Shown: one piece after another, positions 7,823 through 16,200 of the stretch
Numbering within the stretch: the first letter of the stretch is position 1
Layout of the letters: each line of letters begins with the position of its first letter
Assembly: GCF_014395975.1 (NCBI RefSeq)
Contig: NZ_CP060714.1
Coordinates: 1,240,001 to 1,304,000 of the forward strand
Length of the DNA stretch: 64,000 nt
Reading direction: 5' to 3'
Source: Diaphorobacter ruginosibacter
GTDB lineage: Bacteria; Pseudomonadota; Gammaproteobacteria; Burkholderiales; Burkholderiaceae_C
Made by a program: the position numbers and the translations under genes
Notes under the pieces: model-generated
What the model was told of the DNA's origin: nothing
Database searches by the model: none
The model's input: the letters and a program-made list of their open reading frames with translations, nothing else

Positions 7823-9478
7823 TTACTTTTTGGCGTCCTTGTGATGCGACACGGCCGCCTTCACGAACGCGTTGAACAGCGGGTGGCCGCTCCATGGCGT
7901 GGACTTGAATTCCGGGTGGAACTGCACGCCGATGAACCAGGGGTGAACCGAGTTCGGCAGCTCAACGATCTCGGTGAGCTGTTCGCGCTGCGTGAGCGCG
8001 GAGATCACCAGGCCTGCATCGCGCAGCTTGTCCAGGTATTGCGTGTTGGCTTCGTAGCGGTGGCGGTGACGCTCGGTCACCACGTCGCCGTAGATGCTGT
8101 GCGCCAGCGTGCCGGGCTGCACGTCGGAGGACTGCGCGCCAAGGCGCATGGTGCCGCCGAGGTCGGAGTTCTCGTCGCGCGTCTTGATGGTGCCGTCCTC
8201 GTCCTTCCACTCGGTGATCAGTGCAATCACGGGGTGCTTGGCGTGCGGGTCGAACTCGGTGGAGTTCGCGCCCTCGAGGCCCGCCATGTGGCGTGCGTAC
8301 TCGATGGTCGCAACCTGCATGCCCAGGCAGATGCCCAGATACGGAATCTTGTTCTCGCGGGCGTAGCGCGCGGTCGAGATCTTGCCTTCCACGCCGCGCG
8401 AGCCGAAGCCGCCGGGCACCAGGATCGCATCGTACTTGGCGAGCTTGTCCTTGGCGTTCTTGTCGTCGATGGTTTCAGAGTCGACGTGCGTGATCTTCAC
8501 GCGCACATGGCTTTGCATGCCGGCGTGCTTGAGCGCCTCATTGACCGACTTGTACGCATCGGAGAGTTCGACATACTTGCCGACCATGGCGATCTGCACC
8601 TCGCCCTGCGGGTGCTCTGTCTCGTAGACCAGGTCGTCCCAGCGCTTGAGGCTGGCGGGGGGCGTGTTCAGGCGCAGCTTGTCGCAGATGAGGCCGTCGA
8701 GCCCCTGCTCGTGCAGCACGCGCGGCACCTTGTAGATGGTGTCCACGTCCCACATCGAGATCACGCCCCATTCGGGAACGTTGGTGAAGAGCGAGATCTT
8801 CTCGCGCTCTTCGTCCGGCACCGCGTGCTTGGCGCGGCACAGCAGCGCGTCGGGCTGGATGCCGATCTCGCGCAGCTTCTGCACGGTGTGCTGGGTGGGC
8901 TTGGTCTTGAGCTCGCCCGCTGCCTCGATGTAGGGCAGGTAGGTGAGGTGAACGAAGGCAGAGTTGTTCGGGCCGAGCTTGAGCGAGAGCTGGCGTACGG
9001 CCTCGAGGAACGGCAGCGACTCGATGTCGCCCACGGTGCCGCCGATCTCGCAGATCGCGACGTCCACGGCGTCCTCGGTGCCGATGCCGGCGCCGCGCTT
9101 GACGTATTCCTGGATCTCGTTGGTGATGTGGGGGATGACCTGTACGGTCTTGCCCAGGTAGTCGCCCCGGCGCTCCTTCTCCAGCACGGACTGGTAGATG
9201 CGCCCGGTGGTGAAGTTGTTGGACTGCTTCATGCGCGTTTCGATGAAGCGCTCGTAGTGTCCGAGGTCGAGGTCGGTCTCCGCGCCATCGTCGGTCACGA
9301 AGACTTCGCCGTGCTGGAACGGCGACATGGTGCCCGGGTCTACGTTGATGTAGGGGTCCAGCTTGATGAGAGTGACTTTGAGGCCGCGCGATTCAAGAAT
9401 CGCAGCAAGGGAGGCTGAGGCGATTCCCTTGCCCAGGGAAGACACCACACCGCCGGTAACGAAGACAAACTTGGTCAT
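7823..9478 (-). CDS. pyrG: CTP synthase
   Basis: PyrG aminates UTP to CTP using glutamine-derived ammonia, the last step of de novo pyrimidine synthesis. The 551-residue protein has an N-terminal synthase domain (FVTGGVVSSLGKGIASASL) and a C-terminal class I glutamine amidotransferase domain. In the latter the catalytic Cys lies in YLGICLGMQ and the His/Glu pair in FHPEFKSTP. The start is the ATG at 9478. It is the first gene of the pyrG-kdsA row and faces away from the iron block. A perfect TATAAT lies upstream on the same strand. Confidence 0.98.
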   Translation of the reverse strand: MTKFVFVTGGVVSSLGKGIASASLAAILESRGLKVTLIKLDPYINVDPGTMSPFQHGEVFVTDDGAETDLDLGHYERFIETRMKQSNNFTTGRIYQSVLEKERRGDYLGKTVQVIPHITNEIQEYVKRGAGIGTEDAVDVAICEIGGTVGDIESLPFLEAVRQLSLKLGPNNSAFVHLTYLPYIEAAGELKTKPTQHTVQKLREIGIQPDALLCRAKHAVPDEEREKISLFTNVPEWGVISMWDVDTIYKVPRVLHEQGLDGLICDKLRLNTPPASLKRWDDLVYETEHPQGEVQIAMVGKYVELSDAYKSVNEALKHAGMQSHVRVKITHVDSETIDDKNAKDKLAKYDAILVPGGFGSRGVEGKISTARYARENKIPYLGICLGMQVATIEYARHMAGLEGANSTEFDPHAKHPVIALITEWKDEDGTIKTRDENSDLGGTMRLGAQSSDVQPGTLAHSIYGDVVTERHRHRYEANTQYLDKLRDAGLVISALTQREQLTEIVELPNSVHPWFIGVQFHPEFKSTPWSGHPLFNAFVKAAVSHHKDAKK

Positions 9479-9504
9479 GTCTTTTAAGGTGGTGGGAAAT
9501 TCCG

Positions 9505-9510
9505 ATTATA
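9505..9510 (-). promoter_or_regulatory. Candidate -10 box for pyrG
   Basis: Read on the minus strand this hexamer is a perfect TATAAT, 27 bases before the pyrG start. No good -35 match sits 16-18 bases further upstream, so it may depend on an activator or be a chance match. Confidence 0.45.
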
Positions 9511-9576
9511 CGGGTCGGCCCGCATGGCATGCAGAGGAGTGCGGCTTTCTCCCCGGCAAGTTTCTGCTAATCAATG

Positions 9577-9597
9577 TAATGAGATTGATTCTCATTA
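9577..9597. promoter_or_regulatory. Fur box controlling the iron block
   Basis: TAATGAGA (9577-9584) and TCTCATTA (9590-9597) form a perfect eight-base inverted repeat around TTGAT. This closely resembles the classical Fur operator family (GATAATGAT..ATCATTATC type). It lies about 80 bases before the chosen start of the FecI-type sigma gene, as expected for iron-repressed expression. Fur binding is inference from the sequence and context. Confidence 0.8.
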
Positions 9598-9678
9598 ATG
9601 TATGATGCGTCCCTTGTAACAAAAGGGGCGGTCACTCTTCCGATCCCTTCGCCGTCTTGCCGCCATTGGGGATCCACC

Positions 9679-10149
9679 GTGCAGGTGCACTTCTACGCAG
9701 AACTGGTCAATTTCTTCACGCGCTCGCTCAATGACCGGGACGCCGCCCGGGACGTGGTGCAGGAGAGCTATGCGCGCGTGCTCCGGATGCAGGCGCGCTC
9801 CGCCGTCGCGCATGACTTGCGCGCGCTGCTGTTCCGCACGGGCAAGAACATCGTGATCGACGAAGCACGTCGGCGCAAGGCCGAGGAGGCCGTGTTGGAG
9901 ACGCTGTCGCTGGTCAAGCGGGACGATGCACCCTCGGCCCAGCAGGAGGTGGAGGCGCGACAGCAACTCGACAGGCTGCTGGCCCGGTTGAACGCCATGC
10001 CGCGCAAGCGCCGCGAGGTGTTCGTACTGGTGCGGGTCTACGGCTTCAGCCACGCGGAGGCGGCGCAGCACATGATGGTGTCGGAAGCGGCCGTTGAAAA
10101 ACACGTGGTGCGGGCGGTCTGCGACTGCATGGGTCTGCGGGGGGCGTGA
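9679..10149 (+). CDS. FecI-type ECF RNA polymerase sigma factor
   Basis: This roughly 156-residue sigma-70 family protein has only regions 2 and 4, as in iron-starvation ECF factors. Region 2 reads FYAELVNFFTRSLND then AARDVVQESYARVL; region 4 reads LPRKRR-like MPRKRREVFVLVRVYGF followed by a helix-turn-helix (HAEAAQHMMVSEAAVEKHVV). The frame is open to ATG 9598, but that codon abuts the Fur box. I prefer GTG 9679, giving VQVHFYAEL, with GGGGA six bases upstream; GTG 9685 is an alternative. It overlaps the FecR-like gene by one base (ATGA). It likely directs transcription of the receptor gene after a surface signal. Confidence 0.9.
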   Translation: MQVHFYAELVNFFTRSLNDRDAARDVVQESYARVLRMQARSAVAHDLRALLFRTGKNIVIDEARRRKAEEAVLETLSLVKRDDAPSAQQEVEARQQLDRLLARLNAMPRKRREVFVLVRVYGFSHAEAAQHMMVSEAAVEKHVVRAVCDCMGLRGA

Positions 10150-11156
10150 TGGACTGCAGCGCGGACTATGGCGAATTCCAGGAGCCCGCGGCGCGCAGAC
10201 GCCTTGAGCACGCCCTGCTGTTGCTGGCACGCCAGCATGGCGGCGATGCGGCATCCGCGCGGCGCGCCAGTGAATCGCTGGCAGCCTGGCGCGCCAGGGA
10301 TCCTCTCAATGAATCGGCGGCGCAGGCGGCGCTGCAAGGCTGGAACGCCACCCAGGCGGCCGGGTTGCGCCAGGAGCTTCCCCTGCCGGCTACGCAGCAG
10401 GCCGCCGTGCAGAGGCGGCGGAGGCAGGTGCTGTCCGTTTTTGGCGTTGCCGGACTGGCGGCGACCGTGGCGGGGGCCGTGCGCTGGCACGGACGGCAGC
10501 CGCTGCAGACACTGGCCCTGCAGACCGGCGCGCGCGAGGTGGTGTCGCACAACCTGCCGGATGGATCGCATGTCGACCTCACTCCGGGAACGCGGGCACA
10601 GGTGGTGATGTACAGAGACCGGCGCGAAGTCCGGATGGAGCGCGGTGCGATCCGCTTCGACGTGGCGCGCGATCCACAGAAGCCTTTTGTGGTGCTCTCG
10701 GACTGGGGGCGGGTGCGCGTGCTGGGTACGGCCTTTTCCGTGGAGGTGCGCGAGGAGCGCATGCAGGTGGCCGTGGCGCACGGCAGCGTGGCGGTGTGGG
10801 CACGCGGGGCCGAGGGCCGGGGATATGCAGAGGCACCGGACGTGGTGCTGCGGGGTGGGCAGGGCGTGCGCGTGGATGCGGACGGCCTGGGACCCACGCG
10901 CGAGATCGATCCAGGTGGCGTGGGTGCATGGCGCGACGGCTGGCTGGTGTTCGATCGCACGCCGCTGTCCGAGGTGATCGCGCGCTGGAACGACTATCTG
11001 GCACGCCCGGTGGTGCTCGAGGGCGGCGGCGACCTGCTGCTGACGGGGAGCTTTCGCATCCGGGATCCCGACACCTTCATCGACGCGTTGCCGCGCTCGC
11101 TGCCCGTCACGGTGCGTCGCTCCGCGCAGGGCTCCATGACCATTCGCCAGCGTTGA
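10149..11156 (+). CDS. FecR-like transmembrane sigma regulator
   Basis: This 335-residue protein is the probable partner of the preceding ECF factor. FecR proteins span the inner membrane and relay receptor occupancy to the sigma factor. The cytoplasmic N-terminal segment carries DUF4880-like features (AWRARDPLNESAAQAALQGW). A hydrophobic helix follows (VLSVFGVAGLAATVAGAV, about residues 97-115). The periplasmic FecR domain includes NLPDGSHVDLTPGTRAQV and RVRVLGTAFSVEV. The C-terminus (WLVFDRTPLSEVIARWNDYL) resembles a secretin/TonB short domain. The start is ATG 10149, overlapping the sigma stop codon; the adjacent GTG 10146 is less likely. Confidence 0.92.
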   Translation: MDCSADYGEFQEPAARRRLEHALLLLARQHGGDAASARRASESLAAWRARDPLNESAAQAALQGWNATQAAGLRQELPLPATQQAAVQRRRRQVLSVFGVAGLAATVAGAVRWHGRQPLQTLALQTGAREVVSHNLPDGSHVDLTPGTRAQVVMYRDRREVRMERGAIRFDVARDPQKPFVVLSDWGRVRVLGTAFSVEVREERMQVAVAHGSVAVWARGAEGRGYAEAPDVVLRGGQGVRVDADGLGPTREIDPGGVGAWRDGWLVFDRTPLSEVIARWNDYLARPVVLEGGGDLLLTGSFRIRDPDTFIDALPRSLPVTVRRSAQGSMTIRQR

Positions 11157-11245
11157 ATGCCCGCGTTGCGGGAGCGCGGGATACCGAAAGATTTTGTCCG
11201 GTTCGTGAAGGCTCGTACGTCTTCAACGAAGAAACACGTCAAGCA

Positions 11246-13792
11246 ATGTGCTTCATCATGAGTCATCCGCAAGAAAAACCATCCACTCCGTCTTCTTCTC
11301 GTGGGGTCGCACGCACCGTGCCATCGCTACCCGCCATCCTGCTTGCAGGCATGGTGGCCGTGTCGGGCGCGGCCGGCACAGGTGTGGCATGCGCCGGATC
11401 CGGGCAGGATGCCCTGGCCGCCGTGCACCCACTGGATCTGGAGGCCCAGCCCCTGGGTCCGGCTCTCGACGCGCTGGCGCGCCAGTGGGGCGTGTCCATC
11501 TCGGTGGATCCGGCCCTGGTGGCGGGGCGCGTGGCGCCGGCGCAGCAGGGGGACGCGACACTGGCAGATGCGCTTCGCAAGGCACTGGGCGGTACCGGAC
11601 TGGTGGCCCTTCCCACGGGAGCGAGCATCACGGTGCAGCGCACTGCCGCAGCGGTTGAGCGTGCGCGTCCTGCACCGACCGCCGGGCAGGCGAATTCACT
11701 GGACGAGGTGGTCGTGACGGAGGCCGTGGAGCGCAGTGTCTACAGCGAGGGATCGCGCAGCTATGCGCCAAAGAACGTCGAGGTGGGCAAGGCCGCCCAG
11801 TCGCTGCGCGAGATTCCTCAATCGGTCACGGTGGTCACGCGCCAGCGCATGGACGACCAGGCCATGCGAACGCTCGACGAGGTGATGAACTACACCACGG
11901 GCGTGACGCGCGACGAAAACTGGCTCGACACGACCTACCAGTCGCGGGGGCTGAACATCACCAATTTCCGCTATGACGGGGGCAGCACGACCACGGCACG
12001 TTCGGGCAGCCGCTCTCAGGACATGGCGCAGTTCGACAGCGTTGCCCTGCTGCGCGGCCCCGACGGGCTCTTTGGTGCAGGCGAGGCGGGTGGTGTGATC
12101 AACTTCACCTACAAGCGCCCGCTGGCGGAGCGCCGGACGCAGGTGCTGGTGTCCGCCGGAACCATGTCCAACTACCGGGCAGAGCTCGATACCACCGGCG
12201 CGCTCAACGAGTCGGGCAGCCTGCGCGGCCGTGCCGTGGTGGTGACGCACAACCGCGACGACATGGCCGAGCCATCGCGCCAGAAGCGCCGCCTGCTGTA
12301 CGGCACGCTGGAACTGGATGTCGCACCCGACACCTTCGTGACGCTGGGCGCAAGCTACCAGAACGACAAGAATCCGGGCTTCAACGCCAGCCTGCCGCGC
12401 TATGCGGACGGCTCCAACATCGGCTTTCCCCGCAACACCAACATGGGGGCGCCGTGGAACTGGATCCACCGCGAGAACACGACCCTGTTCGCCAAGCTCG
12501 ACCACGAGCTGGCGGCAGGCTGGAAGCTCAAGGCGCAACTGCGCCACACGCGCTTCAACGAAGGAGTGAACGGTGCGGAGATCGAGAACTCACCGTCTCC
12601 CATCACGGGCGCGGGAGCCGACTGGTGGATCAACCAGGTCAAGACGCAATCGCGCGAAACAGGCCTTGACGTGAACGTGCAGGGCGGCTTCGATGCGCTG
12701 GGCCGTCGGCATGACGTGCTGTTCGGCTTCGATTCCCAGCGCGGCAGCGACTACAGCCGCAGCCTCTGGCCCCGGATCGGTCCGGCCGACATATTCGATC
12801 GCACGCCGCCAGCCGACCCGGGCTATCCGCTCGGAGACTGGACCAATGGTTCGCAGACCGTCACGCAGAAGGCGGGTTTCTATGGATCGCTGCGGCTGCG
12901 TCCCGTCGACGATCTGGCTGTGGTCCTTGGTGGCCGCTATACGCTGCAGGAGCGCACGACCCAGCACGACATGAGCGGCAAGCTCAATTCGAAGAGCGTG
13001 GATGGCAATATCTTCGTGCCTTATGTCGGTGTGGTCTACGACGTCTCTCCGGCCTGGAGCATCTATGCCAGCACGGCGGAAATCTTCCAGTCCCAGGCGG
13101 GCAAGCTGTCCGCTCCCCTGCCGGGCAAGCCGCTCGATCCGGTGCGCGGCCGCACCTACGAGCTCGGGGTGAAGGGTGAGCTGGCTCCGGGCCTGGCGGG
13201 AAGCGCGGCGATCTTCCGCACCGAGAAAAAAGGCGTGGCGGCAATCGATCCGGCCTATCCCAGCACCGAGTGGCGGGGCGGCTGCTGCTGGTTCCGCGAC
13301 GGCTACCAGCTCAGCAAGGGCATCGACCTGGAACTCACCGGCCAGGTCACGCCGGACCTGCAGGTCGCGGTGGGCTACACCTTCAACGACAACGTCGACA
13401 AGCGCGCCAATGATGCACGCTTTGCCACCATCACACCGCGCCATCTGCTCAAGGCCTGGGGCAACTACCGTTTCTCCGGCGAGTTGCGCGGCTGGAGCGC
13501 AGGCGCGGGCATGACGATGCAGAGCAGCACCTTCCGCAAGGGCACGCTGAACGCCTACAACCCCGAGACCGGCCAGTACGACGGCCCCTGGTCGGCCTAT
13601 CAGTTCAACTCGCCGGGCCATGCCGTGTGGTCGGCGCGCGTGGGCTATGAGATCAACAAGCAGTGGAGCGTGGCGATGAATGTCTCCAACCTGTTCGACA
13701 AGACCTACTACAGCACGGTCGGCTACGCGGGCTACGGTAATTTCTATGGCGAAAAGCGTGCGGTGAACTTCACGCTGCAAGGCAGCTTCTGA
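11246..13792 (+). CDS. TonB-dependent siderophore receptor with signalling domain
   Basis: This is an outer-membrane ferric-siderophore receptor of the FpvA/FauA type, about 848 residues. In order it has a signal peptide (hydrophobic stretch about residues 26-50) and a secretin/TonB short N-terminal signalling domain (about 61-131, HPLDLEAQPLGPALDALARQ). Next come a TonB-box-like segment (LDEVVVTEA, about 152-160) and a plug (SLREIPQSVTVVTRQRMDD then DEVMNYTTGVT). A beta-barrel ends in aromatic Phe (NFTLQGSF). The signalling domain matches the FecIR pair just upstream. The frame extends to 10796 inside fecR; the ATG at 11246 has a weak GAAGAA upstream, and ATG 11258 is also possible. The ligand cannot be told from sequence. 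Confidence 0.95.
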   Translation: MCFIMSHPQEKPSTPSSSRGVARTVPSLPAILLAGMVAVSGAAGTGVACAGSGQDALAAVHPLDLEAQPLGPALDALARQWGVSISVDPALVAGRVAPAQQGDATLADALRKALGGTGLVALPTGASITVQRTAAAVERARPAPTAGQANSLDEVVVTEAVERSVYSEGSRSYAPKNVEVGKAAQSLREIPQSVTVVTRQRMDDQAMRTLDEVMNYTTGVTRDENWLDTTYQSRGLNITNFRYDGGSTTTARSGSRSQDMAQFDSVALLRGPDGLFGAGEAGGVINFTYKRPLAERRTQVLVSAGTMSNYRAELDTTGALNESGSLRGRAVVVTHNRDDMAEPSRQKRRLLYGTLELDVAPDTFVTLGASYQNDKNPGFNASLPRYADGSNIGFPRNTNMGAPWNWIHRENTTLFAKLDHELAAGWKLKAQLRHTRFNEGVNGAEIENSPSPITGAGADWWINQVKTQSRETGLDVNVQGGFDALGRRHDVLFGFDSQRGSDYSRSLWPRIGPADIFDRTPPADPGYPLGDWTNGSQTVTQKAGFYGSLRLRPVDDLAVVLGGRYTLQERTTQHDMSGKLNSKSVDGNIFVPYVGVVYDVSPAWSIYASTAEIFQSQAGKLSAPLPGKPLDPVRGRTYELGVKGELAPGLAGSAAIFRTEKKGVAAIDPAYPSTEWRGGCCWFRDGYQLSKGIDLELTGQVTPDLQVAVGYTFNDNVDKRANDARFATITPRHLLKAWGNYRFSGELRGWSAGAGMTMQSSTFRKGTLNAYNPETGQYDGPWSAYQFNSPGHAVWSARVGYEINKQWSVAMNVSNLFDKTYYSTVGYAGYGNFYGEKRAVNFTLQGSF

Positions 13793-13795
13793 TCC

Positions 13796-14086
13796 ATGAA
13801 CGACAAGAAGACCCCAAGGCGTTCGGCCCCTTATCTTCAGCGCCTGCTGGGCGCGTCCCTGGGCGGCTACCTGCTCGCGAGCGCCTGGGTGGTGTTCTGC
13901 GGCGCCCTGTCTCGGCATGCCGCCGAGTCGATTCTCGCGGGCATGCAGGTCGGCCTCGTGATCCACGTGGCGGCGGCCATCTGGTCGTTCTCGCCCATGC
14001 CGCTTGCGCGCATGTGGCTGGGCCTGCTGGTGCCTGCCGCTCTGCTGCTGGCGGCTTCGGGCGTGCTGATGCACTGGAGGGGTTGA
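13796..14086 (+). CDS. DUF3649 small membrane protein, iron-associated
   Basis: This 96-residue protein has three predicted membrane helices (about residues 18-38, 46-66 and 71-90; for example GLLVPAALLLAASGVLMHW). It matches the DUF3649 family, found beside siderophore receptors in betaproteobacteria and pseudomonads and often named an iron-uptake protein without biochemical proof. It starts three bases after the receptor stop, and the PepSY gene starts right after it, so the three are almost certainly one transcript. Confidence 0.85.
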   Translation: MNDKKTPRRSAPYLQRLLGASLGGYLLASAWVVFCGALSRHAAESILAGMQVGLVIHVAAAIWSFSPMPLARMWLGLLVPAALLLAASGVLMHWRG

Positions 14087-14087
14087 G

Positions 14088-15797
14088 ATGAGCACAGACG
14101 CGTCATTGACGGGTGCGGGCACCGGAGGCTTTCGGCAGGCGCATGCGTGGCTGCACACCTGGTGCGGGCTTTGGTTCTCATGGCTGCTGTTCGCGGTGTT
14201 TCTCACGGGAACGCTGGCGGTCTTCGAGGAGCCCATCACCCACTGGATGACGCCGGAACACCATGCCGAGGAGGCCGCCGCGCAGCAGCTTGCAGCATCG
14301 GCGCCCGCCTCGGCCTCGCTGGCACAGCGGCTGGCCTGGGGGACCGACTACATGCGCGAGCACCACCAGGGCGCCGCGATGTGGGAGCTCTGGCCCTCGG
14401 ACGCCACGGGCGCCGGCGACCTGCGCGTGTACTGGTTCGACAGCAACCGCCAATATGCCGCCGCGCAGTTGAGCACGCGGGACGGTTCGCCCATCCAGCC
14501 GGCGGCCACGCCGCCCGTGCGCGGTACGCAGGGCGGCCATCATTTCGTCACCTTCCATTACGAGCTGCATGCGGGCACGGCCGGGTTGTGGATCGTGGGT
14601 GTGGCGGCGCTTGCCATGCTGGTGGCCCTGGTGAGCGGCGTGATCACGCACAAGCGCATCTTCAAGGACTTCTTCACCTTCCGTGCACGCAAGGGACAGC
14701 GCAGCTGGCTGGACGCCCACAACGCGGTGGCGGTGCTGACGCTGCCTTTCCAGTTCATGATCGCGTACACGGGCCTGGCGCTCTCGGTGCTCACCTTCCT
14801 GCCTGCGGGCGTTGCCGTGTACTACGGCACGCAGAAGGCGGATCGGGAGCGCTTCGTGGCCGAGCTGAACGAGCCCGGCAAGCCCGAGGCCTCGGGCCGT
14901 GCCATGGAGGTTCCCGATCTGGAACCGTTCGTGCAGCGCGGCCAGACGCTGATCGGCCAGCCCGTGCGCGCCGTGGTGATCGACCATCCGGGCGATGCGG
15001 CTGCACGTATCGGCATCTATGGCTGGAATGAGGATGCCGACGCACACGGGCGGCTGAGCCCGACCACCGGCATGGCCATGTTCTCGGCCGCAACGGGAGA
15101 AGTGCTGCAGGTGCGGTTGCCCGGCGCCGTGGATGGCGGCACGCCCTCGCTTGCGCAGTCGGTGATGGGCGGCCTTCACATGGTGCCGTTCGGCGGCCTG
15201 GCGCTCAAATGGCTGTACTTTGTCTGCGGGCTCATGGGCAGCGCGATGATGGCCACGGGCGCGATTCTTTTCATGGTCAAGCGCCGGCATCGGCACCAGG
15301 GCGAGTTCGGCTCGGCGACTGCGCGCGTGTATCGCCTGATCGAGGGACTCAACGTGGCGGCGATCGCGGGCCTGGGCATCGCCTGCGTGGGCTACCTCTG
15401 GGCCAACAGGCTGGTGCCGCTGGGCATTGCGCACCGAGACGATTGGGAGATCGGCCTGTTCTTCGGCGTGTGGGGGCTGGCCGTGGTGCACGCATGGTGC
15501 CGCCCACCCCGGTCCGCATGGATGGAGCAACTGGCCGTGCTGGCCGCGCTCTGCCTGCTGTTGCCCTGGCTGAACCTCCTCACGACCGGCGAGATGCTTG
15601 TCACGCAGGTGCTGCACGGCGACTGGGAAAGCGCGGGCGTCGAGTCGGTGTGCATTGCCGCGGGTGTGCTGGCGATCTGGGCGTTGCGCTGGCTGAGGCA
15701 TCCGGAGGGCCGTAACCAGCGAACTCCTCGCCGCGAAAAGCAAGGGGCGGCGACAGCCATGACGGCAGGTACGGCGACGGCGGAGGTGGCGGAATGA
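14088..15797 (+). CDS. PepSY-associated transmembrane protein, candidate ferrisiderophore reductase
   Basis: This 569-residue inner-membrane protein has the PepSY_TM pattern. A first helix follows AHAWLHTWCGLWFSW, then comes a periplasmic region. A second helix pair surrounds IVGVAALAMLVALVSGVITH, then HNAVAVLTLPFQFMIAYTGLAL, then several C-terminal helices. Conserved His residues at helix ends could bind heme. Related PepSY proteins such as FoxB and FpvG act in inner-membrane reduction or release of siderophore iron; assigning that role here is inference. The start is ATG 14088, and the DUF3325 gene overlaps its end by four bases. Confidence 0.88.
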   Translation: MSTDASLTGAGTGGFRQAHAWLHTWCGLWFSWLLFAVFLTGTLAVFEEPITHWMTPEHHAEEAAAQQLAASAPASASLAQRLAWGTDYMREHHQGAAMWELWPSDATGAGDLRVYWFDSNRQYAAAQLSTRDGSPIQPAATPPVRGTQGGHHFVTFHYELHAGTAGLWIVGVAALAMLVALVSGVITHKRIFKDFFTFRARKGQRSWLDAHNAVAVLTLPFQFMIAYTGLALSVLTFLPAGVAVYYGTQKADRERFVAELNEPGKPEASGRAMEVPDLEPFVQRGQTLIGQPVRAVVIDHPGDAAARIGIYGWNEDADAHGRLSPTTGMAMFSAATGEVLQVRLPGAVDGGTPSLAQSVMGGLHMVPFGGLALKWLYFVCGLMGSAMMATGAILFMVKRRHRHQGEFGSATARVYRLIEGLNVAAIAGLGIACVGYLWANRLVPLGIAHRDDWEIGLFFGVWGLAVVHAWCRPPRSAWMEQLAVLAALCLLLPWLNLLTTGEMLVTQVLHGDWESAGVESVCIAAGVLAIWALRWLRHPEGRNQRTPRREKQGAATAMTAGTATAEVAE

Positions 15798-16147
15798 GCA
15801 TTGTTCATGCGGCCTTGACGGCCCTGGCGCTGGCCTTCACGGGCATGTGCGCACTGGCCTTTGCGATGGACCGGCACCACGAGCAGTTGACCGGCCAGCG
15901 CTCCATAGCGCCCTGGCGCGCCGGATGGCTGCGCTGCGCGGGCGCGGCTCTGCTGGTGCTTTGTGCGCTGCCTGCTTTGGTTGTCTGGGGGGGCAGCGTG
16001 GGCACGGTGGCCTGGATCGGCTTCATGGGCGCGGGGGCCTTGCTGGCCGTGGTCGGTATCAGCTTGCACGCGCGCTGGGCGTGGCGAGTGGCCCTGGTGG
16101 TGCTTGTGGCGAGCACCCTGTCTCTTGTTTGTCTTGCATGGGTTTGA
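15794..16147 (+). CDS. DUF3325 small membrane protein, iron-associated
   Basis: This 117-residue protein has about four hydrophobic helices (for example AALTALALAFTGMCALAFAM and GAALLVLCALPALVVW). It fits the DUF3325 family, which travels with DUF3649 and PepSY genes in iron-regulated operons. Function is unknown; a helper subunit of the PepSY protein is a reasonable inference. It begins inside the PepSY stop region (ATGA overlap), and a 53-base gap separates it from the exporter genes. Confidence 0.8.
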   Translation: MSIVHAALTALALAFTGMCALAFAMDRHHEQLTGQRSIAPWRAGWLRCAGAALLVLCALPALVVWGGSVGTVAWIGFMGAGALLAVVGISLHARWAWRVALVVLVASTLSLVCLAWV

Positions 16148-16200
16148 CGGTCGATGAAGTTTTCATTTGCACACGGCGTGGGTCTTGAGAGGGCGGAGCC

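Noticed and set aside
7841..9418. 525-residue plus-strand open frame
   Set aside because: Antisense shadow of pyrG.
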